Shown here: in pieces, positions 30,861 through 39,736 of the stretch
How positions within the stretch are numbered: the first letter of the stretch is position 1
Layout of the letters: every line of letters begins with the position of its first letter
DNA from: Neisseriaceae bacterium JH1-16
Lineage (GTDB): Bacteria > Pseudomonadota > Gammaproteobacteria > Burkholderiales > Chromobacteriaceae
Direction: 5' to 3'
NCBI GenBank assembly: GCA_025989215.1
Contig: JAPDNP010000002.1
Location: 620,001-684,000, forward strand
Length of the DNA: 64,000 bases
Made by a program: the position numbers and the translations under genes
Notes under the pieces: model-generated
The model's database searches: none
What the model saw: only the letters and a program-made list of their open reading frames with translations
What the model was told of the DNA's origin: nothing

Positions 30861-30880
30861 CACGTCTACCGCCCTGCCGC

Positions 30881-33745
30881 TTACTGCGCGACCGTCTCGC
30901 CCGGCAGCAGCACGCCACGACGCAATACCGCCTCGAAGCGCTCGGCCGGCAGCGGCGGCGACACTAGGTAGCCCTGCACCTGGTCGCAGCCCTCGTGCGC
31001 CAGGAAGCGCCATTGCTGCGCCGTCTCCACCCCTTCGGCCAGCACCTGCATGTTCAGCGTCTTGGCCATCGCAATGATCGCGCGGGTGATCGCGCTGTCG
31101 TCGGAGTCGTGCGGGATGTCACGCACGAAAGAGCGGTCGATCTTCAGCGTATCGGCCTTGAAGCGCTTCAGATAGGACAGGCTGGAATAGCCGGTGCCGA
31201 AGTCGTCGATCGCCAGCGACACGCCTAAGCCACGCAGCGCCTCGACCGCCTGCAAGGTGCCCTCGACGTCTTCCATCAGCACGCTCTCGGTCAGCTCGAT
31301 CTCCAGGCTCTCGCCCGAGAGTCCGTTGCCGGCCAGCTGCTGCTCGATCATGGCGAGCAGCCCCGGGTCGCGGAACTGCAATGCCGACAGATTCAGCGCC
31401 AGCTTCGGTAGCAGGCAGCCGGCGGCCTGCCATTCGGCCAACTGCCGGCACGCTTCGCGGATCACCCAGTTGCCGATCGCGACAATGAAGCCGCGCTCCT
31501 CGGCCACCGGGATGAAGCGCAGCGGCCCGATCAGGCCCTGCTCCGGGTGGTTCCAGCGGATCAATGCCTCGGCGCCCAACAGGCGGCCGTCGGCCATGTC
31601 GACCTGCGGCTGGTAGTGCAGCACGAACTCGTTGCGCTCCAGCGCCCCGCGGAACTGGCTCTCGATCGCCAACACCTCACTGGCGCGCACATTGAGGTCG
31701 GCAGTGTAGAACTTGTAGTTGTTGCGGCCGGCCGACTTGGCGGCGTACATCGCCGCATCGGCGTTGCGCACCAGGGTCTCGACGTCGTCGCCGTCGTCGG
31801 GGAACACCGAGATGCCGATCGACGGGCTGACCGACAGCACATGGCCGTGCAACTCGACCGACTGGGTGAAACAGTCGAGGATGCGCTCGGCCGCCCGCAC
31901 CACCTCGGTCGGGCCGGCCGGCAGCGCCGGCAACAGCACGATGAACTCGTCACCGCCCTGACGGGCCAGCATCTCGCCCGGGCCGAGCCTGCCGCGCAGC
32001 CGCTCGGCGACGATCTGCAGCAACATGTCGCCGGCCGAGTGGCCGAGCGATTCGTTAATCAGCTTGAAGCGGTCCAGATCGAGCAACAGCACCGCCAGCT
32101 TGCTGCCGTCGCGTCGCGCCGCCTGCAGCGCCAGCTCGGCACGCTCGTGCAGATGCAAGCGGTTGGGCAGATTGGTCAACACGTCGAAATGGGCGAGGAA
32201 GCGGATGCGCTCGTCGGCCGCCTTGCGCTCGGACAGGTCGCTGGCGATGCCGATGTAGTGGGTGATCTCGCCGCCGGCATTCTTCACCGCATTGATCGCG
32301 ATCCACTGCGGATAGACCGCGCCGTTCTTCTTGCGGTCCCACAACTCGCCCTGCCAGGCGCCGGTCAGGCGAATCTGCTGCCACATCCCGCGATAGAACG
32401 CGGCATCGTGCAGTTGCGACTGCAGGATATTGGGCTTGGCGCCGACCACCTCTTCCGGGCGATAGCCGGTGATCTCGGTGAAGGCCTTGTTGACGCTCTG
32501 GATCTGCAACTCAGCGTCGGTGATCATGATCGCCTCGACGGTGTTGTCGAACACCTTGGCGGTCAGCTCGATATGTTCCTGCGCGGCGCGCTGCTCGGAT
32601 ACGTCGCGCACCATGCGCCACACCGCATAGATGCGGCCGTAGGCGTCGCGCATCGCCACCGTCTTGACGCTGACCGGCACGGTATTGCCGAAGCGGGTGA
32701 TATACAGCGAATCGATGTCGTCGCAGAAACCGAAGCGCAGCACCTTGGTGTCGATATTGAGCCGCTCGGCGCTCTCGCTCTCCGGGGTCAGCAGCGTCCA
32801 GAAATTCTGCAGCTTGAGCTGCTCGGCGCTGTAGTCGAGCAGATTGAGGAAGGCCGGGTTGGCGTCGAGGATCTGCCCGTCCAGCGTGCTGATCACGATG
32901 CCGTCGAGATTGGACCAGAACAACTCGCGGTATTTGGTTTCGGAACGACGCAGCGCGTCCTCCACCTCGCGGCGACGGCTGATGTCGGTCTCGAGCGCCA
33001 GCGTCTTGGCCTCGCTCTCGTCGACCAGCCGCTTCAGCTCGGCACGGGTTGCCTCAAGCTTGCGACCGAGCTGGCTGACCTCGTCGTGGTCCGGCCAGTC
33101 GAAGCGACCGTCAAGCCGCAGCCCCGCCAGCGCGGCAATCTGTTCGGCCAACCTTTGCATCGGCTTGAGGAAACGCTGGTGCAGGATCAGCATGATCAGC
33201 AAGGTGGCACACACCAGCTGGATCAACAGCAGCAAGGCGAAGTTCAGCAGCAGGTGGGTCTGCTCGGTAATGATGTGCTGCCGGTCGAACTCGATCGACA
33301 CCTCGCCGATCTCCTCGCCCCGGTACACCACCGGCTTTTTTAGCACCTCCACCTCACCGAGGCGCCGTTCGCTGCGCACGGCCGACATGAAGATGGTGTT
33401 GGACAGGTTGTCGGTGACCTGCACCGAGATCACGCGCGAATCCTCCATCAGCGAGGCGAGCAGCGGCGCGCCGCTGGGACGCGACAGATTCCACAGCGGC
33501 TCCTGCATGCCGAGTGCGACCACCTCCAGCAGGCGGCGCTGATCGGCCACGAAGCGGCTGGTCAGCTCCTGGCGCTGCATGGTGAAGCCGATCGCCGAGC
33601 TGAGAATCGCCGGGATCAGCAGCCCCAGCGCCACGGCCATCAGGAATAGCTGGCGCAAGCTCAGGCGCCGGCCGAACCCGGCGCGGCCGCCCTTCGGCGG
33701 TGTCGTGGAGGATGTCTGCGACACTAGGTCGTCGGAGCGGCGCAT
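30881..33745 (-). CDS. Membrane cyclic-di-GMP protein with PAS, GGDEF and EAL domains
   Basis: About 954 residues. Membrane helices near residues 25-47 and 150-180 bracket a periplasmic sensor and are followed by a HAMP-like linker. Two PAS domains follow (about 265-380 and 390-505; the second has the NIL-x-S-x-x-H-D pattern). The GGDEF domain is intact (RQGGDEFIVLLP), and the EAL domain carries EALIRWNHPE and DDFGTGYSSL. It can in principle make and degrade c-di-GMP and so affect motility. The start is uncertain: 33745 (MRRSDDLV) or 33802. DUS-like words lie at 31433 and 33143. Confidence 0.93.
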   Translation of the reverse strand: MRRSDDLVSQTSSTTPPKGGRAGFGRRLSLRQLFLMAVALGLLIPAILSSAIGFTMQRQELTSRFVADQRRLLEVVALGMQEPLWNLSRPSGAPLLASLMEDSRVISVQVTDNLSNTIFMSAVRSERRLGEVEVLKKPVVYRGEEIGEVSIEFDRQHIITEQTHLLLNFALLLLIQLVCATLLIMLILHQRFLKPMQRLAEQIAALAGLRLDGRFDWPDHDEVSQLGRKLEATRAELKRLVDESEAKTLALETDISRRREVEDALRRSETKYRELFWSNLDGIVISTLDGQILDANPAFLNLLDYSAEQLKLQNFWTLLTPESESAERLNIDTKVLRFGFCDDIDSLYITRFGNTVPVSVKTVAMRDAYGRIYAVWRMVRDVSEQRAAQEHIELTAKVFDNTVEAIMITDAELQIQSVNKAFTEITGYRPEEVVGAKPNILQSQLHDAAFYRGMWQQIRLTGAWQGELWDRKKNGAVYPQWIAINAVKNAGGEITHYIGIASDLSERKAADERIRFLAHFDVLTNLPNRLHLHERAELALQAARRDGSKLAVLLLDLDRFKLINESLGHSAGDMLLQIVAERLRGRLGPGEMLARQGGDEFIVLLPALPAGPTEVVRAAERILDCFTQSVELHGHVLSVSPSIGISVFPDDGDDVETLVRNADAAMYAAKSAGRNNYKFYTADLNVRASEVLAIESQFRGALERNEFVLHYQPQVDMADGRLLGAEALIRWNHPEQGLIGPLRFIPVAEERGFIVAIGNWVIREACRQLAEWQAAGCLLPKLALNLSALQFRDPGLLAMIEQQLAGNGLSGESLEIELTESVLMEDVEGTLQAVEALRGLGVSLAIDDFGTGYSSLSYLKRFKADTLKIDRSFVRDIPHDSDDSAITRAIIAMAKTLNMQVLAEGVETAQQWRFLAHEGCDQVQGYLVSPPLPAERFEAVLRRGVLLPGETVAQ

Positions 33746-33875
33746 CCGGTGAGGATTCCTTGTAAACACATAAGTAGTGAGGCGTAAACACACGGGTGCC
33801 ACGCATGCCGGGGCGGTTTGCCTTGACCGGAGCAGACGCCTACAATCGCCGGCATTCTAGACTCGTGGAGGCCCT

Positions 33876-35201
33876 ATGTCCCAGGCCCAGTTTGACAGCC
33901 TTATCTTTGCTCGCTGGATGATTACCGTCGAAACGGATGGAGAAGTACTGGAAAATCATGCCATCGCGCTTAAGGATGGCAGAATTGCCGCCATCCTGCC
34001 AGCCGCAGAGGCGCGCCAGTTGAGTGCCGCCGAGGTCATCGAACTGGATCGCCACGTACTGATGCCGGGCCTGATCAATCTGCACGGCCATTCGGCGATG
34101 ACGCTGCTGCGCGGCCTAGCCGACGACAAGGCCTTGATGGACTGGCTGAACAACCACATCTGGCCGGCCGAAGGCCGCCACGTACGCGACGAATTCGTGT
34201 TCGACGGCTCGCTGATCGCGATGGCCGAAATGTTGCGCGCCGGCACCACCACGATCAACGACATGTACTTCTACCACGGCGCGGTCGCCCGCGCCGGCCT
34301 ATCGGCGGGCATGCGTACCTTTGTCGGCTGTTCGATCCTGGAGTTCCCGACCAACTACGGCGTCAATGCCGACGACTACATCGCCAAGGGCATGGCCGAG
34401 CGCCAAGAGTTCCTCGGCGAGGAGCGCGTCACCTTCACGCTGGCGCCGCACGCGCCGTACACTGTGTCGGACGACACCTTCCGCAAGGTGGTGACGTTGG
34501 CCGAACAGGAAGACATGCTGATCCACTGCCACATCCACGAGACCGCGGAGGAAGTGGCCGGCAGCGTCGAGCAGTACCATCAGCGCCCGCTGGCGCGCCT
34601 GAACGCCCTGGGCGTGCTGTCGCCGCGCCTGGTGGCGGCGCACATGGTGCACCTGAACGACGAGGAGATCGAACTGGCCGCCAAGTACGGCGTGTCGATC
34701 GCCCACAACCCGACCTCGAACATGAAGCTCGCCTCCGGCATCGCGCCGGTACAGAAGCTGCTGAGCGCCGGCGTCAACGTCGGCATCGGCACCGACGGCG
34801 CCGCATCGAACAACAAGCTCGACATGTTGGCCGAAACCCGCATGAGCGCGCTGCTCGCCAAGGTCGGCACCCTCGATCCGACCGCCGTACCGGCCGCCAC
34901 CGCGATCCGTATGGCGACGCTGAACGGCGCGAAGGCACTGGGCATCGACGATCAGGTCGGCTCGCTGCGCGTCGGCAAACAGGCCGACCTGATCGCGGTC
35001 GACCTCGCCGCGATCGAGACCGCCCCGGCCTTCGACCCGATCTCGCACATCGTCTACGCCGCCGGCCGCGAACAGGTCAGCCACAGCTGGGTCGCGGGCG
35101 AATGCCTGCTGAAGGAACGCGTGCTAACCCGCCTGAACCTCGCCGACCTGCTCGCCAAGGGCGAAGACTGGCGCGGCCGCATCCTGGCGAAGGGGGAATA
35201 A
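33876..35201 (+). CDS. Amidohydrolase, MTA/SAH deaminase-like (TRZ/ATZ family)
   Basis: A 441-residue metal-dependent hydrolase. Metal ligands are in NLHGHSAMT (H-x-H), the histidine of [26 protein letters not shown] and the Asp of [13 protein letters not shown]. This set is typical of the deaminases acting on methylthioadenosine, S-adenosylhomocysteine or adenosine. ubiG follows by 2 bases; UbiG makes S-adenosylhomocysteine, which fits this activity. The substrate is inferred. DUS-like words at 34496 and 34826. Confidence 0.9.
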   Translation: MSQAQFDSLIFARWMITVETDGEVLENHAIALKDGRIAAILPAAEARQLSAAEVIELDRHVLMPGLINLHGHSAMTLLRGLADDKALMDWLNNHIWPAEGRHVRDEFVFDGSLIAMAEMLRAGTTTINDMYFYHGAVARAGLSAGMRTFVGCSILEFPTNYGVNADDYIAKGMAERQEFLGEERVTFTLAPHAPYTVSDDTFRKVVTLAEQEDMLIHCHIHETAEEVAGSVEQYHQRPLARLNALGVLSPRLVAAHMVHLNDEEIELAAKYGVSIAHNPTSNMKLASGIAPVQKLLSAGVNVGIGTDGAASNNKLDMLAETRMSALLAKVGTLDPTAVPAATAIRMATLNGAKALGIDDQVGSLRVGKQADLIAVDLAAIETAPAFDPISHIVYAAGREQVSHSWVAGECLLKERVLTRLNLADLLAKGEDWRGRILAKGE

Positions 35202-35203
35202 GC

Positions 35204-35905
35204 ATGAGCGACAACGTCGATCAGCTCGAACTCGACAAGTTCAGCCAGCTCGCCCACAAGTGGTGGGACAAGGACAGCGAGTTCAAGCCGCTGCACGAGA
35301 TCAACCCGCTGCGCCTCGGCTACATCGACGGCTTTGCCGACATCGCCGGCAAGACCGTGCTCGACGTCGGCTGCGGCGGCGGCATCCTGGCCGAGAGCAT
35401 GGCCGAGCAAGGCGCCACCGTCACCGGCATCGATCTGGCGAAGAAGTCGCTGAAGGTCGCGCAGCTGCACAGCATGGAATCGGGCGTACCGGTCGAGTAC
35501 CGCTGCGTGCCGGTGGAAACGTTGGCCGAAGAGCTGCCGGCCGGCTTCGACGTGGTCACCTGCATGGAGATGCTCGAACACGTGCCCTCGCCGGAGAGCG
35601 TGGTGCGCGCCTGCGCCACCTTGGTCAAGCCGGGCGGCTGGGTGTTCTTCTCCACGCTGAACCGCAATGCCAAGGCTTATCTGATGGCGATCCTCGGCGC
35701 CGAATACGTGCTCGGCCTGTTGCCGCGCGGCACCCACGAGTACGCCCGCTTCATCAAGCCGTCCGAGCTGATCCGGATGGTGCGCGGCGCCGGGCTGGAA
35801 CTCGCCGACATCAGCGGCATGAGCTACAACCCGATCGCCCGCGACTACCATCTTTCCCGCGACAGCGATGTTAACTACCTGATCGCGGTACGACGTCCGC
35901 AATAA
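35204..35905 (+). CDS. ubiG: Ubiquinone biosynthesis O-methyltransferase
   Basis: A 233-residue SAM-dependent enzyme that performs both O-methylations in ubiquinone synthesis. SAM motif I is [16 protein letters not shown], followed by the acidic GIDLAKKSL. The N-terminal [20 protein letters not shown] and the late GLSYNP-like segment ([15 protein letters not shown]) are UbiG hallmarks. GGGGGA lies ahead of the ATG in the upstream gene's end. A hairpin follows. A DUS-like word at 35521 encodes TLAEE. Confidence 0.96.
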   Translation: MSDNVDQLELDKFSQLAHKWWDKDSEFKPLHEINPLRLGYIDGFADIAGKTVLDVGCGGGILAESMAEQGATVTGIDLAKKSLKVAQLHSMESGVPVEYRCVPVETLAEELPAGFDVVTCMEMLEHVPSPESVVRACATLVKPGGWVFFSTLNRNAKAYLMAILGAEYVLGLLPRGTHEYARFIKPSELIRMVRGAGLELADISGMSYNPIARDYHLSRDSDVNYLIAVRRPQ

Positions 35906-35928
35906 GGATTGTCTGATTTTCGTCAATA

Positions 35929-35953
35929 ACGGCCGGCTCTGCCCGGCCGTTTG
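35929..35953 (+). terminator. ubiG terminator
   Basis: ACGGCCGG / CCGGCCGT stem with a 6-base loop and a short TTT, 23 bases after the stop. Confidence 0.7.
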
Positions 35954-36103
35954 GCATTTTGTATCCGATCTAGACTTGGCGACAGCTGTTACAACGCGTT
36001 ACAATTTGGCCTATTGAAGGATTGCCGGACAAGTGACACCCACCGTCCGGCGTTTTTGTTTCTGCCCCGGCTACCCGCGGGGCCGCATTTCCGGAGTATT
36101 CGC

Positions 36104-36772
36104 ATGAGTTTCAAGGCCAACGATTCCCTTACCGAGCAGATTGCCCAGTATCTGGGCAAGCAGATCATCGAAGGGGGAATGAAGCCCGGCGAGCGGATCC
36201 AGGAACTGCGCATTGCCGCCGAGCTGTCGGTCAGCCGCGGCTCGGTGCGTGAAGCACTGCTGATTCTGCAACGCCGCCACCTGGTCGAAATCTACCCGCG
36301 CCGCGGCGCGGTGGTGGCGAGCATTTCGGCCGACGACGTCGGCGACTTCTTCGACATCTGGTTCCTGATGCTCGACAAGGTAGTCCGCAACCTTGCCAGC
36401 AACTGGAAGAACGACGACCTGGCGCGCTTCTTCGAGCTGATGACCGAACTGTCCGACTGCCAGCGCCGCGACGACCGCCAGGGCTTCTACGAGCACGGCG
36501 TCGAATTCCTGCGCAACCTCTACAGCTACGCCAACAACCGTTACGTCGAGCAGACGCTGGACGACCTGCTGCCGCTGACGCAGCGCTGCCTGTTCGCGAT
36601 CCTGCGCGCCGGCCGGGCTCAGCTCGAGCGCACCCACGCCTTCCTGGAAGAAGTGCTGAAGACCATCATCGCCCGCGACACCCAGCGCCTGACCCTGATG
36701 CTCGACGAGTTCAGCATCGGCTATACCCAGCTGGCGCAGGAGTCGGCCGAGGCGTTGACCGGCCGCGCCTGA
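36104..36772 (+). CDS. GntR-family regulator, FCD (FadR-like) type
   Basis: A 222-residue regulator. The winged helix (about 8-72) includes LRIAAELSVSRGSVREALLI and PRRGAVVASI. The all-helical FCD domain (about 80-212) has histidine and acidic residues (FLMLDKVVRN, EHGVEFLRNLYSYANN, HAFLEEVLKTI) that may bind a metal and acid ligand. The start at ATG 36104 follows GGAG; a longer frame from 35951 crosses the ubiG terminator and is rejected. Targets unknown. Confidence 0.9.
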   Translation: MSFKANDSLTEQIAQYLGKQIIEGGMKPGERIQELRIAAELSVSRGSVREALLILQRRHLVEIYPRRGAVVASISADDVGDFFDIWFLMLDKVVRNLASNWKNDDLARFFELMTELSDCQRRDDRQGFYEHGVEFLRNLYSYANNRYVEQTLDDLLPLTQRCLFAILRAGRAQLERTHAFLEEVLKTIIARDTQRLTLMLDEFSIGYTQLAQESAEALTGRA

Positions 36773-36791
36773 GTTGGTTCGGTGCAAAGCA

Positions 36792-36820
36792 AACGGGCTG
36801 CCAATGGCAGCCCGTTCTGT
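36792..36820. terminator. Terminator between the FCD regulator and folA
   Basis: AACGGGCTGCC / GGCAGCCCGTT stem with loop AAT, between convergent genes. A single DUS-like word follows at 36822. Confidence 0.85.
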
Positions 36821-36842
36821 TTTCGGCCAACCTTGTGACCGC

Positions 36843-37331
36843 TTACAGCAAGCGGTACTCCACAAAGGCATAGCTGAGCCCGTCCTCGCGCTGGTGCGCC
36901 TCGCGCGTCGCTTCCTGCCAGCGGCTGCGGTCGATCACCGGGAAGAACGCATCGCCGGCCACCGTCAGCCCCACTTCGGTGACCAACAGCCGGCCGGCGC
37001 CGTCGATCGCCTGACGATACAGCTCCGCCCCGCCGATCACGCACACTTCCTCCACCGCGCCGGCCAGCGCCAGCGCCTCATCCAGCGAATGCGCCACCTC
37101 GGCTCCGTCGGCCGACCAGTCGGCATTGCGCGTCACCACGATATTGCGACGGCCCGGCAGCGGCCGGCCGATCGAGTCCCAGGTCTTGCGCCCCATCACC
37201 ACCGGCTTGCCCAGCGTCACCGCCTTGAAGTGCTTCAGATCCTCGGGCAGATGCCAGGGCAGCGTGTTGTTGATGCCAATGACGTGATTTTCGGCCATCG
37301 CCACCACCAGCGTAACAATCGACTTCGTCAT
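36843..37331 (-). CDS. folA: Dihydrofolate reductase
   Basis: A 162-residue enzyme that reduces dihydrofolate with NADPH, regenerating folate used by ThyA. Visible are the Met20-loop region [19 protein letters not shown] with its Trp and catalytic-site acidic residue, [18 protein letters not shown], and [12 protein letters not shown]. The start overlaps the thyA stop (ATGA, 37328-37331), showing coupling. The order thyA-folA is common. Confidence 0.97.
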   Translation of the reverse strand: MTKSIVTLVVAMAENHVIGINNTLPWHLPEDLKHFKAVTLGKPVVMGRKTWDSIGRPLPGRRNIVVTRNADWSADGAEVAHSLDEALALAGAVEEVCVIGGAELYRQAIDGAGRLLVTEVGLTVAGDAFFPVIDRSRWQEATREAHQREDGLSYAFVEYRLL

Positions 37332-38122
37332 ACCGCCACCGCCGCTTTGATATGCGGATGCGGGTCGTAGCCTTCCAGCTTGAAATCGTCGAAGCAGAAA
37401 CCGAACAGGTCGGTCACCGCCGGGTTCAGCGTCATCGTCGGCAGCGCGCGCGGCTCGCGCGACAGCTGCTCGCGCGCCTGCTCCAGGTGGTTGCTGTACA
37501 GGTGGGCATCGCCCAGCGTGTGCACGAACTCGCCCGGCTGCAGACCGCACACCTGCGCCACCATCAGGGTCAGCAAGGCGTAGCTGGCGATATTGAACGG
37601 CACGCCGAGGAAGATGTCGGCCGAACGCTGGTAGAGCTGGCAGGACAGCTTGCCGTCGGCGACATAGAACTGGAACAACGCATGACACGGCGGCAGCGCC
37701 ATCTCGTCGACCAGCGCCGGATTCCAGGCCGACACGATCAGCCGGCGGCTGTCCGGATTGGTCTTGATCATGTTCAGCACATTGGCGATCTGGTCGATGT
37801 GGCGGCCGTCCGGCGCCGGCCAGCTGCGCCACTGGTAGCCGTAGACCGGGCCGAGCTCGCCGTTTTCGTCGGCCCACTCGTTCCAGATCGACACGCCGTT
37901 TTCCTTCAGGTAGCGGATATTGGTCTCGCCCTTCAGGAACCACAGCAGTTCGTGCACGATGGACTTCAGGTGCAGTTTCTTGGTCGTCACCATCGGGAAG
38001 CCGTCGGCCAGATCGAAGCGCATCTGATAGCCGAACACCGAACGGGTACCGGTGCCGGTGCGATCGGACTTGTCGTGGCCGTGATCGAGCACGTGCCGCA
38101 TCAGGTCGAGATAGGGTTTCAT
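37328..38122 (-). CDS. thyA: Thymidylate synthase
   Basis: A 264-residue enzyme that methylates dUMP using methylene-tetrahydrofolate. The catalytic cysteine is in [32 protein letters not shown] and the N-terminal [12 protein letters not shown] are conserved. The start at [15 protein letters not shown] gives exactly the family length of 264 and has GGAGG upstream; an in-frame extension to 38197 is rejected. Confidence 0.98.
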   Translation of the reverse strand: MKPYLDLMRHVLDHGHDKSDRTGTGTRSVFGYQMRFDLADGFPMVTTKKLHLKSIVHELLWFLKGETNIRYLKENGVSIWNEWADENGELGPVYGYQWRSWPAPDGRHIDQIANVLNMIKTNPDSRRLIVSAWNPALVDEMALPPCHALFQFYVADGKLSCQLYQRSADIFLGVPFNIASYALLTLMVAQVCGLQPGEFVHTLGDAHLYSNHLEQAREQLSREPRALPTMTLNPAVTDLFGFCFDDFKLEGYDPHPHIKAAVAV

Positions 38123-38563
38123 GGGCCTCCGCCTTCCGTTCGTCAAACCGCCCGATTGTACCACTGCCTCCGCCCCTGTCGGCGTCGCGCTGCGCACCGG
38201 TAACCCCCACCAGCCCGAGCCGCCTTTCTCCCTTTGTAAACAAGGGAATCACCCTTCCCTTATCGGGAATGCCCGCCGCTTGGCCTTGCCTTATTTACCG
38301 TCCAGCATTTACTTCACGCCATCTTGATGAATCGTTAAACAAATCCCCCATAACTTGTTAGATAATGCGATGGCATTGACGCTTGTCGTGAAACGGCGAC
38401 AGGCCTGGATACGCCGCTAAGCACTTGTTTCTGAGATAGAAAGCAACAGATCGCGTGGAGATTAGCAAGGAAACGCTCAAAACAGATTCAAGCGCTAGAG
38501 GATTTCTCTGGCATAAGATACCATTCGCTTTAAAATCCCCGCAGTATTTTTCATTGAACTGGC
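38123..38563. other. Upstream region of the flagellar operon
   Basis: About 440 bases between the divergent thyA and flhB genes, holding their promoters. An AT-rich part (38330-38560) includes TAGATAAT near 38362. I could not assign a sigma-54 or sigma-28 promoter with confidence, and no gene is supported. flhB has no strong ribosome site. Confidence 0.4.
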
Positions 38564-39730
38564 ATGGCTAGCGATTCCGATTTAGAACGGACAGAAGCGG
38601 CGTCGGCCCGACGACTGCAACAAGCGCGTGAAGACGGCAATGTGCCGCGTTCGCGCGAGCTGTCGACGTTCGCCGTGACCATGACCGGCGTGGCGCTGTT
38701 GTTGTTGCTGGGAGGCCGGTTGGCCGAATCCATGCGCCAGCTGGCGGTGCATGCCTTCACCTTCGACGGGGTGACGGCGCACGACTCGGCCCTGGCGCTC
38801 GAGCGCTTCAAAGAGGCGGTCTTCCAGACGCTGTGGCAGTTGCTACCCTTGTTCGCCGGGCTGGCGCTGGTGGCGGCGTTGGTACCCATCCTGATCGGCG
38901 GCTGGAACTACTCGCTCAAGCCGGTCATGCCGAAATTTTCCAAGCTCAACCCCTTCACCGGCATCAAGCGGCTGTTCTCGCTCAATGCCGCCACCGAGGG
39001 CTTAAAAGCGATCCTGAAGAGCATGCTGATCGGCGGCGTGGCCTGCTGGGTGATCTGGAACGAGCGCATGGAGCTGATCGGCCTGGTCAGCATGCCGCTC
39101 GATAGCGCCATGGCCAAGCTGATCGGCCTGATGGGCCACACCTTCCTGATCGTGGCCGGTGCGATGATCGTGCTGGTGCTGCTGGATGTCCCTTACCAGC
39201 TCTGGCAGTACTTCAAGCAGTTGCGCATGACCAAGGAAGAGGTCAAGCGCGAATACAAGGAACAGGAAGGATCGCCCGAAGTGAAGGGCCGTATCCGCCA
39301 GCTGCAACGCGAAGCGGCACGGCGCCGGATGATGCAGGAAGTGCCGAACGCCAACGTGATCGTCACCAACCCGACACACTATGCCGTCGCCATCAAATAT
39401 ACTGAAGACATGCGTGCACCGACGATTTTGGCCAAGGGCTCGCTGAAGTTGGCCGAACGCATCATCGAAATCGGTCGTGAACACAAGGTGACCGTGATGC
39501 GCGTGCCAAGCTTCACCCGGGCACTGTATTTCAACGCCGAGATCGGCGACGAAGTGCCGTCGCGCTTGTACTCTGCCGCGGCGCAAGTACTCGCCTATGT
39601 CTACCAGCTCAACGTTTACCAGAGCGGCGGCGGGATCGCGCCGGTGTTTCCCGACCGGCTCGATGTGCCGACCGAGCTCGACCCACAACACAAGCACCCG
39701 CCCGAAGCGGACAACGCAACCCGACACTAA
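38564..39730 (+). CDS. flhB: Flagellar export apparatus protein FlhB
   Basis: A 388-residue membrane protein of the flagellar type III export gate. It starts with a basic, soluble segment (LERTEAASARRLQQAREDG), has four hydrophobic segments to about residue 210, then a cytosolic domain with the self-cleaving N-P-T-H in VIVTNPTHYAVAIKY, which switches export from rod/hook to filament subunits. A Pro-rich tail follows. flhA starts 6 bases later. DUS-like words at 38719 and 39448. Confidence 0.97.
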   Translation: MASDSDLERTEAASARRLQQAREDGNVPRSRELSTFAVTMTGVALLLLLGGRLAESMRQLAVHAFTFDGVTAHDSALALERFKEAVFQTLWQLLPLFAGLALVAALVPILIGGWNYSLKPVMPKFSKLNPFTGIKRLFSLNAATEGLKAILKSMLIGGVACWVIWNERMELIGLVSMPLDSAMAKLIGLMGHTFLIVAGAMIVLVLLDVPYQLWQYFKQLRMTKEEVKREYKEQEGSPEVKGRIRQLQREAARRRMMQEVPNANVIVTNPTHYAVAIKYTEDMRAPTILAKGSLKLAERIIEIGREHKVTVMRVPSFTRALYFNAEIGDEVPSRLYSAAAQVLAYVYQLNVYQSGGGIAPVFPDRLDVPTELDPQHKHPPEADNATRH

Positions 39731-39736
39731 GCCGGC

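Noticed and set aside
38370-38400. TGGCA...TTG looking like a sigma-54 promoter before flhB
   Set aside because: The spacing between the GG and GC elements does not fit the -24/-12 rule.
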